Assembly: GCA_019118565.1 (NCBI GenBank)
Contig: DWYR01000009.1
Location: forward strand, 1 to 64,000
Length of the DNA: 64,000 nucleotides
From: Candidatus Alistipes avicola
GTDB taxonomy: Bacteria; Bacteroidota; Bacteroidia; Bacteroidales; Rikenellaceae
Direction of reading: 5' to 3'
Every line of letters begins with the position of its first letter. Position 1 is the first letter of the stretch. The notes under the pieces are model-generated. The model was not told where the DNA came from. It did not search any database and saw only the letters and a program-made list of their open reading frames with translations. Of the stretch, positions 21,321 through 30,614 are shown one piece after another. The translations under genes were made by a program, and so were the position numbers.

Positions 21321-22583
21321 ATGACTTTGACAATTATTATCGCGATCGTCGCCTTCTTGGTGATTACTCTCGTGCTGGTAGGCTTGCTTCTCTTTGCGAA
21401 GGCAAAATTGACCACATCGGGTGATGTGACGATTGACATTAACGACGGCGAGAAGAAATTTGTCACCGAGAGCGGTTCGACGCTTTTGGTGACGCTTGCC
21501 AACAATCAGGTATTCCTCCCATCGGCTTGCGGTGGCGGCGGTGCTTGCGGTATGTGCAAGTGCCAGGTGTTGGAGGGCGGCGGTGATCTGCTGCCGACCG
21601 AGACCGGCTTCATCAACCGTAAGATGGCTAAGGAGCATTGGCGTCTGGGTTGCCAGGTGAAAGTGAAGGAGAACATGAAGATTCATCTCCCCGAATCGGT
21701 GCTCGGCGTGAAGAAGTGGGAGTGCGAGGTGGTTTCCAACCGCAACATTTCTACTTTCCTCAAGGAGTTCGTTGTAAAACTTCCCGAAGGCGAAAACCTC
21801 AAGTTCCGCAGTGGCGGTTACATTCAGATCGATATTCCGAAGTACGACGAGATCAAATTCTCGGATATGGATATCGATGAGCGTTTCCGTGCCGACTGGG
21901 ACAAGATGAAGATGTGGGATCTGGTGGCCAAGAATCCGGAGCCTACGTTCCGTGCCTACTCAATGGCCAACCACCCGGCCGAGGGTAACATCATCATGTT
22001 GAACATCCGTATCGCCACGCCTCCGTTCGATCGTGCGACCGGCTCGTTCATGAAGGTGAACCCGGGTATCTGCTCCTCTTATATCTTCTCGCGCAAACCG
22101 GGCGACAAGGTGACCATTTCGGGTCCTTACGGCGAGTTCTTCCTGCCGGACAACCTGCCCGATACGCAGGAGTTGATCTTCGTCGGCGGTGGTGCCGGTA
22201 TGGCTCCGATGCGTAGCCACATCATGCACCTGTTCAAGACCGAGAAGACGAAGCGTCCCGTATCGTTCTGGTATGGTGCCCGTGCCCTGAAAGAGGCTCC
22301 CTATTTGAATGAGTTTCATGAGATCGAGAAGGAGTTTCCGAACTTCAAGTTCAATCTGGCACTCGACCGTCCCGATCCCGAAGCTGATGCCGCCGGTGTG
22401 AAATATACGCCTGGATTCGTCCACAATGTGCTGTATGAGAACTATCTGAAGCACCATCAGGCTCCCGAGGATTGTATTTTCCTCATGTGCGGACCTCCGA
22501 TGATGATCTCTTCGGTAGTGAAGATGCTTGACAGCCTGGGCGTTCCGCCGGAGAATATTCTCTACGACAACTTCGGTTCGTAG
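21321..22583 (+). CDS. nqrF: Na+-NQR subunit F (2Fe-2S, FAD, NADH)
   Basis: CGGGGACGMCKCQVLEGGGDLL; FAD/NAD domain RAYSMANHP. Confidence 0.96.
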   Translation: MTLTIIIAIVAFLVITLVLVGLLLFAKAKLTTSGDVTIDINDGEKKFVTESGSTLLVTLANNQVFLPSACGGGGACGMCKCQVLEGGGDLLPTETGFINRKMAKEHWRLGCQVKVKENMKIHLPESVLGVKKWECEVVSNRNISTFLKEFVVKLPEGENLKFRSGGYIQIDIPKYDEIKFSDMDIDERFRADWDKMKMWDLVAKNPEPTFRAYSMANHPAEGNIIMLNIRIATPPFDRATGSFMKVNPGICSSYIFSRKPGDKVTISGPYGEFFLPDNLPDTQELIFVGGGAGMAPMRSHIMHLFKTEKTKRPVSFWYGARALKEAPYLNEFHEIEKEFPNFKFNLALDRPDPEADAAGVKYTPGFVHNVLYENYLKHHQAPEDCIFLMCGPPMMISSVVKMLDSLGVPPENILYDNFGS

Positions 22584-22599
22584 TCGAGATGCTGATCCA

Positions 22600-22643
22600 A
22601 AAGAAGAGTTGTACCTTTAAAAGTGCAGCTCTTCTTTTTTTTG
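22600..22643 (+). terminator. terminator of nqr operon
   Basis: AAGAAGAGTTGTAC-ctttaaaa-GTGCAGCTCTTCTT followed by a T run. Confidence 0.8.
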
Positions 22644-22950
22644 TGCGGCGAAATGTATTTGCAGGAGATGAGTACTGGCCGTCGGGGGGGGGGAGAATAT
22701 TCGGACAAGATCCGAACAGGCTCTCTTTTTTTTGCGGGTCGAACTTTATTGGAGAAATAGCCGCTCTATCCGGTTTTTTGTGGGGCAAATCGTTTGTAGA
22801 TGTCATAAATTTTTCCTATCTTTATAACAAAGATATACGGGCCTATATAATATCAACCCAAACCAATTTATACAAGTCTTCGACTTGTGTGTTTCTAAAT
22901 ATTTTATTCGACCGACAGGTCGCTTTTATTCACCGTTAAAATTAAGGCCT

Positions 22951-24325
22951 ATGAAAAGTTTAAGATTTTTTTATTGCTATCTCCTTTGTCGCCATGCTGT
23001 TTACAGGCTGCGAGAAAGACTCTGAAACAGAGATCCCTCCTGTCCCTGAACTGTCGATTACGACCGAAGCTCCAGTTGCCATAACCGCCGAAGGCGGAGA
23101 GTACAGGGTTAAGTATCGGATTCTGAATGCGTGCGAAGATGGGCAAATATCCGCTGATGCCGGCGCGGCAGATTGGATCTTCGGTTTCAACTGCGACACG
23201 GAGGGTGTGATCTCTTTTGTCGCAGCAGAGAACGATACCTCGTCAGAAAGACCCGCAACCATCACCGTTACCTATACTTATAACGGGACGGAGACGGTTA
23301 CTGCATCCATCAACGCCGTTCAAAGTGCGCAAAGCGTTGCCTACGATTTTGAGATGGAGGTGACGGACTTCTCCGGCTTCTATTACGGAAGCGACAACGG
23401 CGTTAACGGAGAGCTCAATTACTTCCTCAACCTTTCCGATGTCGGATATACGGATGAAGGGTACTCCAAACCCAATGGAAAATACTACCAACTCGATGTA
23501 TTCTCCGATCAGGAGCCCACAGACATGGAGGCCATAACACTTCCGGAAGGTACTTATACGCTTGGAGAAGCGGGCAAAACGGACGTGGGAACGTTTACAC
23601 CCGATTACTCGAACTTCTATGTTACCGACAATGACGGACTTACCTCCCAGAAGATTAAGTTTACCGAAGGTACCATTGTCGTTGTCAAAGAGGGCTCTCA
23701 GTTCAAATATGATGTGAAGTTGGTTGATGAGAATGGAGATACCCACCATCTCACCTACGAGGGAGATGCCATTATCGATAGCGGTTTGGCGGAGATGAGC
23801 AGTCCTACGACCCTGACGGGAGATTTCGAGGTCCCGTTTGCTGCCGAGACGGAGTGTTTCGCCATGAATTTCGGGGATGTAACCGGATTGGGGAACAACT
23901 CCTGGTTGATCGATATCTACCCCTCCTCCATGACGGGCGAAGAGGTGATGTTCCAATGCTTCTCCGACATCTCGGATCAGGTTCCAGTCGGTAAATACGT
24001 TGTGTCGGAGGATATGACAAGCGGGACATTCCATCCCGGTCTTACGGATGGTTTCAACCTCTACTCTTCATGGTATCTCTATGCCGTGGACGGCTATCTG
24101 GGAGAACAATATGCCGCATTGATCGACGGTTCGTTCGAAATTATCGATAATGGGGATGGAACCCATACGATCACATTCGATACTTATGACGCTGCCGGCA
24201 ACAACATTACCGGCTCCTGGACCGGCGAGATCTACATCGATACGAGCAGCGTCATGAGCACTATGGCTGTTCGGACGGCAAAAGTGCTCCCCGTTCGGAA
24301 TATGCGTGCTCATAACATGCGATAA
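22951..24325 (+). pseudogene. BACON-domain repeat lipoprotein, signal peptide frameshifted (phase-variable, slippage-dependent or inactivated)
   Basis: ATG at 22951 (MKSLRFF) is one nucleotide out of frame with the lipobox frame (IAISFVAMLFTGCEK...); the junction is a T7 run. Track ORF starts internally at 22994. Confidence 0.7.
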
Positions 24326-24398
24326 TATCGATCGAAGCGGAGTCGTCTTCGGAACGATTGTCTTACACGGCTCGCAGAGCCAAACAGGAAGTGATGAA

Positions 24399-24432
24399 GA
24401 GGCAGGATCGTGCAGGTCCTGCCTCTTTTTAT
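24399..24432 (+). terminator. intrinsic terminator
   Basis: GAGGCAGGAtcgtgcagGTCCTGCCTC followed by T5. Confidence 0.75.
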
Positions 24433-24452
24433 ATGGACTGGAGATCAGTCTC

Positions 24453-25739
24453 TTATTTTGCCCTCTTTTCGGTCGATTTGAATTCGATCGGCAGCATGAA
24501 TGTAACGGATACGTTTTCCCCTTCTTTTATACCGGGTGTCCAGCGTGGTGAGGTGCTGAGAATACGAGTCACCTCTTGGCTGAAGGCTTGATCCGGAGAG
24601 CGAAGAATCTCTATATCCGTGAGTGTGCCGTCGGAACGGATCACAAACTGCGCCAGAACCATCCCTTCCACATTTATATCGGGATATTTCAGTCTGCTGC
24701 CTACCCAGTTGGTGAAAACGTCGAGACCTCCGTTTCCGAATTTTGGCATCACATCTACTTCGTTGCCTTTGAAAGGAGCTTCGTCAGGGGTGGGTGCTTC
24801 GATTTGGGGCGTATTATCAACTTGAGAGAAGATCATGTCGGATTTCTCTTTTTGTTGAGGAGCCTCTTCAGCGGCTTTGGCCGTGAATCCGAAAGCGACC
24901 AGCAACGTAAGGGTTACTGGTACAGTAGCTGCAAGACGGAGCAGGGCGTATCTGCTCTTTCTCTCTGTTGTCATCATTTTCAGTCGTTTTTTTATTAATG
25001 AATTGCGCAGTCCGTTGGCTATGTCCGGACTATAACCAAACAGCTGCTTGAAAAGAATCTCCATATAGGCTGCGGGCCGATAGCCTTGGACGATTACGTC
25101 GTGGTCGGCCTCGAACTCCTGCACGGCTTCCACGTCTCGGGCGGCAATCCAGAGAAACGGATTCCACCAGTAGAAGATCTTTAAGCCCTCGATGAGGATA
25201 CGTTCGTATGAGTGATGGTGCCGGATGTGGCTCTCTTCGTGCATGAGGATGGCGGGTAGAAGTTCACTTGGGGTGTCACGATTTATGTATATGGTATGCA
25301 GGAACGAGAAGGGGGGCAGGGGCTTTGAGTGCCGTATTAGTTTGATGTCGCCTATTTGCTCGATCCCGGAGGAGCGTCTCAGGCGGATTATTCCCCATAT
25401 CTGATGCAGGAGGTTGATCAGGAGGAGTAGTGCGCCTGCGGTATAAAAGCCGTAGAGAAGTGTCAGAGAGGAGCCGGTGGAATTCATAGTTGCGGGGAGT
25501 GGATGGAATAATGTAGTGGGTGTGTCGATAACACTATTGTCTGACGGTATAGTATATATAGGAGTGCTCCAGATGGGAATCTGCAGCATGGGGATAACGA
25601 TCGACGCAAGTGTTGATCCGATCAGATAGAGTCGTTCGGCCGAATAACTTACATGGTGGCGTATGAGTAGCCGGTAGAGCCCCCATAGAATGCCATTGCA
25701 TACGAGCATTTCGATGGCGTGTTGCAGGGTCTCTTTCAT
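24453..25739 (-). CDS. BlaR1-like M56 peptidase with C-terminal TonB-like domain
   Basis: LMHEESHIRHHHSYERILIEGLKIFYWWNPFLW zinc motif; C-terminal GMVLAQFVIRSDGTLTDIEILRSPDQAF...SPRWTPGIKEG. Confidence 0.9.
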   Translation of the reverse strand: MKETLQHAIEMLVCNGILWGLYRLLIRHHVSYSAERLYLIGSTLASIVIPMLQIPIWSTPIYTIPSDNSVIDTPTTLFHPLPATMNSTGSSLTLLYGFYTAGALLLLINLLHQIWGIIRLRRSSGIEQIGDIKLIRHSKPLPPFSFLHTIYINRDTPSELLPAILMHEESHIRHHHSYERILIEGLKIFYWWNPFLWIAARDVEAVQEFEADHDVIVQGYRPAAYMEILFKQLFGYSPDIANGLRNSLIKKRLKMMTTERKSRYALLRLAATVPVTLTLLVAFGFTAKAAEEAPQQKEKSDMIFSQVDNTPQIEAPTPDEAPFKGNEVDVMPKFGNGGLDVFTNWVGSRLKYPDINVEGMVLAQFVIRSDGTLTDIEILRSPDQAFSQEVTRILSTSPRWTPGIKEGENVSVTFMLPIEFKSTEKRAK

Positions 25740-26131
25740 TGCTCCGGGTTGTTTTTCGTTTGTCGTATGATTTCGAGGATCTCGTCGGTATCCTGCAGAG
25801 AGAGTTTTTCGCGACGCGTGAAGAAAGAGACCATCTGGGGTAGGGACCCTTCAAAATAGGACTCTAAAACCGATGATACAATTGTATGGGCATACTCCTC
25901 TTTTGAAATGAGCGGATAGTATTCGTAACTTTTGCCCTTAACGTCGTATCCGACGTATCCTTTTCTTTCAAGAATCTTGATAAAAGTGGCTACGGTTGTG
26001 TATTTGGGTTTGGGCTCCTGTATGACAGACAGAAGGTCGTTGACGGAGCCTTTCTCCAGTTGCCACAAGTACTGCATGATCTCTTCCTCGCCACGTGTCA
26101 GGCTTTCCAGGGGGTGTTCTTTTGTCTTCAT
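25736..26131 (-). CDS. BlaI/MecI/CopY-family repressor
   Basis: LTRGEEEIMQYLWQLEKGSVNDLL...TTVATFIKILERKGYVGYDVKGKSYEYYPLIS; 4-nt overlap with M56 gene. Confidence 0.92.
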   Translation of the reverse strand: MKTKEHPLESLTRGEEEIMQYLWQLEKGSVNDLLSVIQEPKPKYTTVATFIKILERKGYVGYDVKGKSYEYYPLISKEEYAHTIVSSVLESYFEGSLPQMVSFFTRREKLSLQDTDEILEIIRQTKNNPEQ

Positions 26132-26151
26132 GTCTATCGTTTTTTTATCTA

Positions 26152-26207
26152 CTATAAAATTAGTACTAAATTTTTAGATAGACAAATATTTTCAACTAAA
26201 TTTTTAG
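26152..26207 (-). promoter_or_regulatory. promoter with putative BlaI operators
   Basis: CTAAATTTTTAG at 26166-26177 and 26196-26207, related CTATAAAATTAG at 26152-26163; minus-strand TTTG (26183-26186)-N20-TAATTTTA (26155-26162). Confidence 0.65.
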
Positions 26208-26456
26208 ATTCTGTGTCTGTATGCTTGATTGATAGTGCTTTGTTTCGTGTGTCTTCCGATAAATTCATCGGTTTGTTTGTTCGGCATAAATTTTTCGGGG
26301 GAGGAAGGTTCTCGGTTAAATTACGAGAAGAGGGAGGGTTTCCCCGTGAAAATACAGGATGATTTAAAAATAATAATTCATTTTTTTTGAAAATATAAAT
26401 GAAACCATTACCTTTATAAACGAAAACTCAATCAAACAACTTAAAATTAAAACAGT

Positions 26457-27155
26457 ATGAAGAAGATTTTTTACTTTGCTACTCTCGCTTTTTTAGCTAT
26501 GGGTATGGTCGCTTGCGACAAGGATAACGACGAACCCAATCCCGATCCCAATCCCGGTCCCAATCCTGGTGGTGGCGACGGTGTTGAACTCGTAACGGGA
26601 GATTATGAGGTTTCAATGTATACCGATGCCGAGGGTACGGCGAGTGAGGATCTCATGTTGAAAGTCTCGGGTCAAAATGGTGCTTATACTCTTGAAAATC
26701 TTTTTAATATCGGAGGTATTTCTCTGATATGTACTTACTCTGCTACGGACGGTACGTTAACGACCGATGGTAGTTTTGAAGTGAGTGGTCAGACCTCTCA
26801 GGTATTCGGCTATTATTGGGGCTTGGAGAATTCTCAGACCGGTGAGGTTTCTCAGGCTTTTGCAATTTTGAGCTTTATCGACCCGCAGGCTAGTGCGGTA
26901 GCGGATCCTATGATCATCTATACCAATAAGGAAACGGGCGAACTCGCTGAATTCGGCTCCAATCTGATGCTCCTTTTGGCTCCTGCAAGCCTGCAGAACA
27001 ATCAGCTGGTTGTTGACGAGGACAACGCACAGATTGCCGGAGTCATCGTTACCGGTATGCCTCTTTCGAGAGTGTCTGCAACCACTTCGCTCAGCAGCGT
27101 GCTGCGTGCGCCTATGACGATTGCTCCGGTTGCTCCGGTAAAGGTAAATCGTTAA
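26457..27155 (+). CDS. small lipoprotein with Asn/Pro-rich linker, unknown function
   Basis: MKKIFYFATLAFLAMGMVACDKDNDEPNPDPNPGPNPGGG. Confidence 0.75.
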   Translation: MKKIFYFATLAFLAMGMVACDKDNDEPNPDPNPGPNPGGGDGVELVTGDYEVSMYTDAEGTASEDLMLKVSGQNGAYTLENLFNIGGISLICTYSATDGTLTTDGSFEVSGQTSQVFGYYWGLENSQTGEVSQAFAILSFIDPQASAVADPMIIYTNKETGELAEFGSNLMLLLAPASLQNNQLVVDEDNAQIAGVIVTGMPLSRVSATTSLSSVLRAPMTIAPVAPVKVNR

Positions 27156-27494
27156 GATTTGAGGTTTTGAACCTTAATTCAGGGGTCTCTTCTTTCAAGA
27201 AGAGACCTTTTTTTGTGTCTGTCATCTTGGTCGGGGGGCCGATGTGGAGTTCATGGATGGATGAACGTTTTTATATCTCGGACAAGACCGGCGGTGCATG
27301 GCCAAAGACTTCATTCCCATTCGTTTTTGCACTCGCCTTTCTCGGTCTTCTCGGAAAATGAGACGTGCCCTCGGACAAATTCGCGAACAAGTTTGCATTT
27401 GCCGCTCGGCTTTTGGTATCTTTGTCGTTGAATAGACTGCGAACGGGTATTCGTATGTAGAAGTTGCTGTTCGTAAGTTAGGAAACGATACCGT

Positions 27495-28082
27495 ATGGAA
27501 AATATCATATTCGATTTGGGAGGGGTGGTTTTCGCCCGAGATCCTCGAAAATGTCCGGTCGAACTTGTCGACTTTTTTTCGTTTGTTCGCTTTTCGACGA
27601 TGCCTGTTTTCTGGGAGGAGTACGATCGTGGTGTACTTTCGGTCGAGGAGGTGACGCGTATTTTGGGGCAATTGAAAGGGCGTGAAGAGCCCGAGGTCAA
27701 GAAATTGATCGATGAGTCAATCATTCGGCAGGAGGAGATTCCATCGACGCGGGATTTGATTCGGGCCTTGAAGGATCATGGGTATCGTTTGTATGTCCTC
27801 TCCAACATGTCGAAAGAGTATATCGCGTTCCTTCGCAAGAAACCGGTCTACCGTCTCTTCGACGGGGAGATCGTCTCCTGTGAACACGGGACGGTGAAAC
27901 CCGAACCGGAGATTTATCGGATATTGCTGGATCGCTACCGGCTCAATCCTGCTCGGTCGCTTTTTATCGATGATCGTCCGGCTAATTTGGAGACGGCCCG
28001 TACATTCGGCATTCAGACGTTTCTGTTCGATCATCGCGATCCTGTGCATAGTTGCGAGCAATTGCGTAAAATGTTGCTGTAA
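27495..28082 (+). CDS. HAD-superfamily hydrolase
   Basis: IIFDLGGVVF, LSNMS, KPEPEIY, FIDDRPANLETA. Confidence 0.88.
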   Translation: MENIIFDLGGVVFARDPRKCPVELVDFFSFVRFSTMPVFWEEYDRGVLSVEEVTRILGQLKGREEPEVKKLIDESIIRQEEIPSTRDLIRALKDHGYRLYVLSNMSKEYIAFLRKKPVYRLFDGEIVSCEHGTVKPEPEIYRILLDRYRLNPARSLFIDDRPANLETARTFGIQTFLFDHRDPVHSCEQLRKMLL

Positions 28083-28109
28083 TTGGAAGAATAATAAAAA
28101 AAAGAAAAT

Positions 28110-29663
28110 TTGAAACGGTTTTTTTTTCTGTGGATGTTGCTTTTGACCTGGAACGAAATATCTGCCCAGGTCGTTGTTACGGCGGATTTCGATTCCGGGA
28201 GTGTGGGTAAGATCTCTTGTATCGACTCTATGTGGCTGTATTACGCCCCGACGGATTCGGTCGGAATCTGTACGATTCAACTCCGTTCGCGCATCGATCC
28301 GAAAAATCCGGTCGATCCGAAGGTGTGGCCCAGCAGCCGTTGGTTTCATTTCCGTTTGACAGGGGTGCGGAATAAGGTTGTCTTCCTGCATATTCCGAAC
28401 ACGGAGATGGTACGTCCGTTCTTCTCCTATGATGGGATTCGATATGAGCGTTTCGATGCAAAGGAGAACCTCATGCCGCAGACAATACAGGCATTTTTTA
28501 CACGGGATACGGTGTATGTTGCCTATTTTGTTCCCTATACGCACGCCCGTCATTTAGAGAGACTGGATGCGTGGAGCCGATCGCCGTTTGTCGTTCGGGA
28601 TACCATCGGGTGTAGTGGGGGTGGATTGCCCGTTGAGATGATAACCGTAACTGATCCGGCTGTTCCCGACAGTGTGAAGAAGCGGATTTGGATGCATGCC
28701 CGGGTCCATACGAGTGAGGCTCCGGCTTCGTGGCATTTGGAGGCGTTGGTAGATGAGCTCACGGGAGAGAGTCCTTTGGCTCGGGAGATGCGTCGCCGGG
28801 CTGTTTTCTTTATCGTGCCGGAGACCAATCCGGATGGGGTGATCGGGGGCTATTCCCGTTCGACGCCGGAGGGAGTGAATCTGGAGATCGATTGGAATCG
28901 CCCCGATTCGCTCACCACACCGGAGGTGCTGGCCCTCAAACGGACGGTCGGGCGGCTTGCTGCGGATGCTCCGTTTGACGTAGCGCTCAATCTCCATGCG
29001 CAGAGTGCCCCGTTTGTTACCTATTGGATCCACTCGCCCGAATCCTCGTCCGAGGCGCTCTATCGTCGCAAGATGTTGCTGTCGGCACTTACCATAAATC
29101 ACACGCCGTATTACCGTCCTGTAGATCAGCGCTTTTCGAAGCTCGATCCGAAGTATCCAGAGGGGTGGTTCTGGGAGAGGTTCGGAGAGCGAACCCTGGC
29201 GATAACCTTCGAGACCCCTTATACCTATTACAACAATGATCCGGAAGGCCGGTGGGTCTCGCCGGAGAGCCTGGCCGAATTGGCTCGCTCATCGCTGCTC
29301 GCATTGAGCGATTTGCTCGACTTGGGCGGCTCTGAACGACTGTTTGCCGATACGGAACAGGCAAAACGGCGCGGGGAGTGGTCCGAACGACGGGATGATC
29401 GCCTCTTCTGGGGCGATTCATATCTGGTTGCGGAGCGACGGAATGCCAAACTTATCTTCTTTTTTGAACGGGTGCCGAAAGGAACGTATGAGATATTCCG
29501 GTGGATTCCGGGGACGGTCGCAAAAAAATTCCTCCGCCAGGAGAATCGTTGGGAGCCTCTCGGTGAGGTAACCCAGCGGCGGGACGGGCGACTGGTCTGG
29601 CGATACCGGGCCAGGACGCAGGGTGAGGTGCTCGATGCCATATTGTTGGTGCGCAAATCGTAG
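28110..29663 (+). CDS. secreted M14-like zinc carboxypeptidase
   Basis: HARVHTSEAPASWHLEAL, VPETNPDGV, ALNLHAQS, AITFETPYTYYN; TTG start with signal peptide MKRFFFLWMLLLTWNEISAQ. Confidence 0.8.
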   Translation: MKRFFFLWMLLLTWNEISAQVVVTADFDSGSVGKISCIDSMWLYYAPTDSVGICTIQLRSRIDPKNPVDPKVWPSSRWFHFRLTGVRNKVVFLHIPNTEMVRPFFSYDGIRYERFDAKENLMPQTIQAFFTRDTVYVAYFVPYTHARHLERLDAWSRSPFVVRDTIGCSGGGLPVEMITVTDPAVPDSVKKRIWMHARVHTSEAPASWHLEALVDELTGESPLAREMRRRAVFFIVPETNPDGVIGGYSRSTPEGVNLEIDWNRPDSLTTPEVLALKRTVGRLAADAPFDVALNLHAQSAPFVTYWIHSPESSSEALYRRKMLLSALTINHTPYYRPVDQRFSKLDPKYPEGWFWERFGERTLAITFETPYTYYNNDPEGRWVSPESLAELARSSLLALSDLLDLGGSERLFADTEQAKRRGEWSERRDDRLFWGDSYLVAERRNAKLIFFFERVPKGTYEIFRWIPGTVAKKFLRQENRWEPLGEVTQRRDGRLVWRYRARTQGEVLDAILLVRKS

Positions 29664-29819
29664 TGAATGGATGGGAAAACCGATGAAAGGTTTTCCCGTT
29701 TTTTATTCGTTGGAACAGGGCGGGGTGAGAGGTCTGGAATAAGGAACGAGGATGGATCGAAAGATTAGTTTGCACGAAAATGTGTTTTTTTGAAAAAAAA
29801 TATATTACCTTTGCCGAGC

Positions 29820-30010
29820 ATTGGTTCCGAATCCGGATTTTATCCGATGGGATTAAAAGGGAATGCCGTGAAAACCGGCGACAGTTCCCGCTGCTGTGAG
29901 TTCCAGCCCCTTGTGAGGGCATAACGATTCCAATACTCTTTTGCCACTGGGTAATACTGGGAAGGCGTTGGAATCGGGACGAGTCAGAAAACCTGCCTGT
30001 GCCTATGTAT
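29820..30010 (+). promoter_or_regulatory. cobalamin riboswitch (first of tandem pair)
   Basis: ATTAAAAGGGAATGCCGTGAAAACCGGCGACAGTTCCCGCTGCTGTGAG...GCCACTGGG...GGGAAGGC...GACGAGTCAGAAAACCTGCC. Confidence 0.88.
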
Positions 30011-30129
30011 CATTAGCCTTCGGGAGATAGGGCGACGGATTCACGGATCTTATTCCGTTTTCCTCTATTTGTATCTCCCCTTTATTTTGTAGTTTAATTT
30101 GTTCGGACAGACGGTCCGTACGAAGATAT

Positions 30130-30325
30130 TTATTTTGGTTCTTTCCATATTTCAATTGCATCCGTTGCAGTTTCCCCTTTGCAGGGAATTAAAAGGGAAC
30201 CGTGTGTGAATCACGGGCTGTCCGCGCAACTGTAAGCACCCCGAAAAGTCGTCTTGACAAATCCACTGTTCTGTCCGCAGGATGGGAAGGAGAGGACGAC
30301 CGGTGCAAGCCAGGAGACCTGCTGT
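30130..30325 (+). promoter_or_regulatory. cobalamin riboswitch (second of tandem pair)
   Basis: AATTAAAAGGGAACCGTGTGTGAATCACGGGCTGTCCGCGCAACTGTAAGC...CCACTG...GGGAAGG...GCAAGCCAGGAGACCTGC. Confidence 0.93.
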
Positions 30326-30614
30326 GATGGATTGACGAAAAGCTTTCGCCGGTAAAAGCAGGGGTCAAATCATTCGTTGCGACCGTAAGGTCGTCGGATC
30401 GAGTTCTTTTTGCCGTTTCATACCGTGGAAGTGCTGTGAAATGTGGCAAGGGCAATACCGTAAGAACAGTCTGTCTATGTGTAAACAACGATGTTTGATC
30501 CTGTGTGGATACCGGTTACGAATTCGTGCGCGATCGATCCGCTCTCCCTCCGGAGCTGTTCGACGGTAAGAATGCAATTGAAATATAATTATTAATCAAA
30601 GAACCAAAAGCAAA

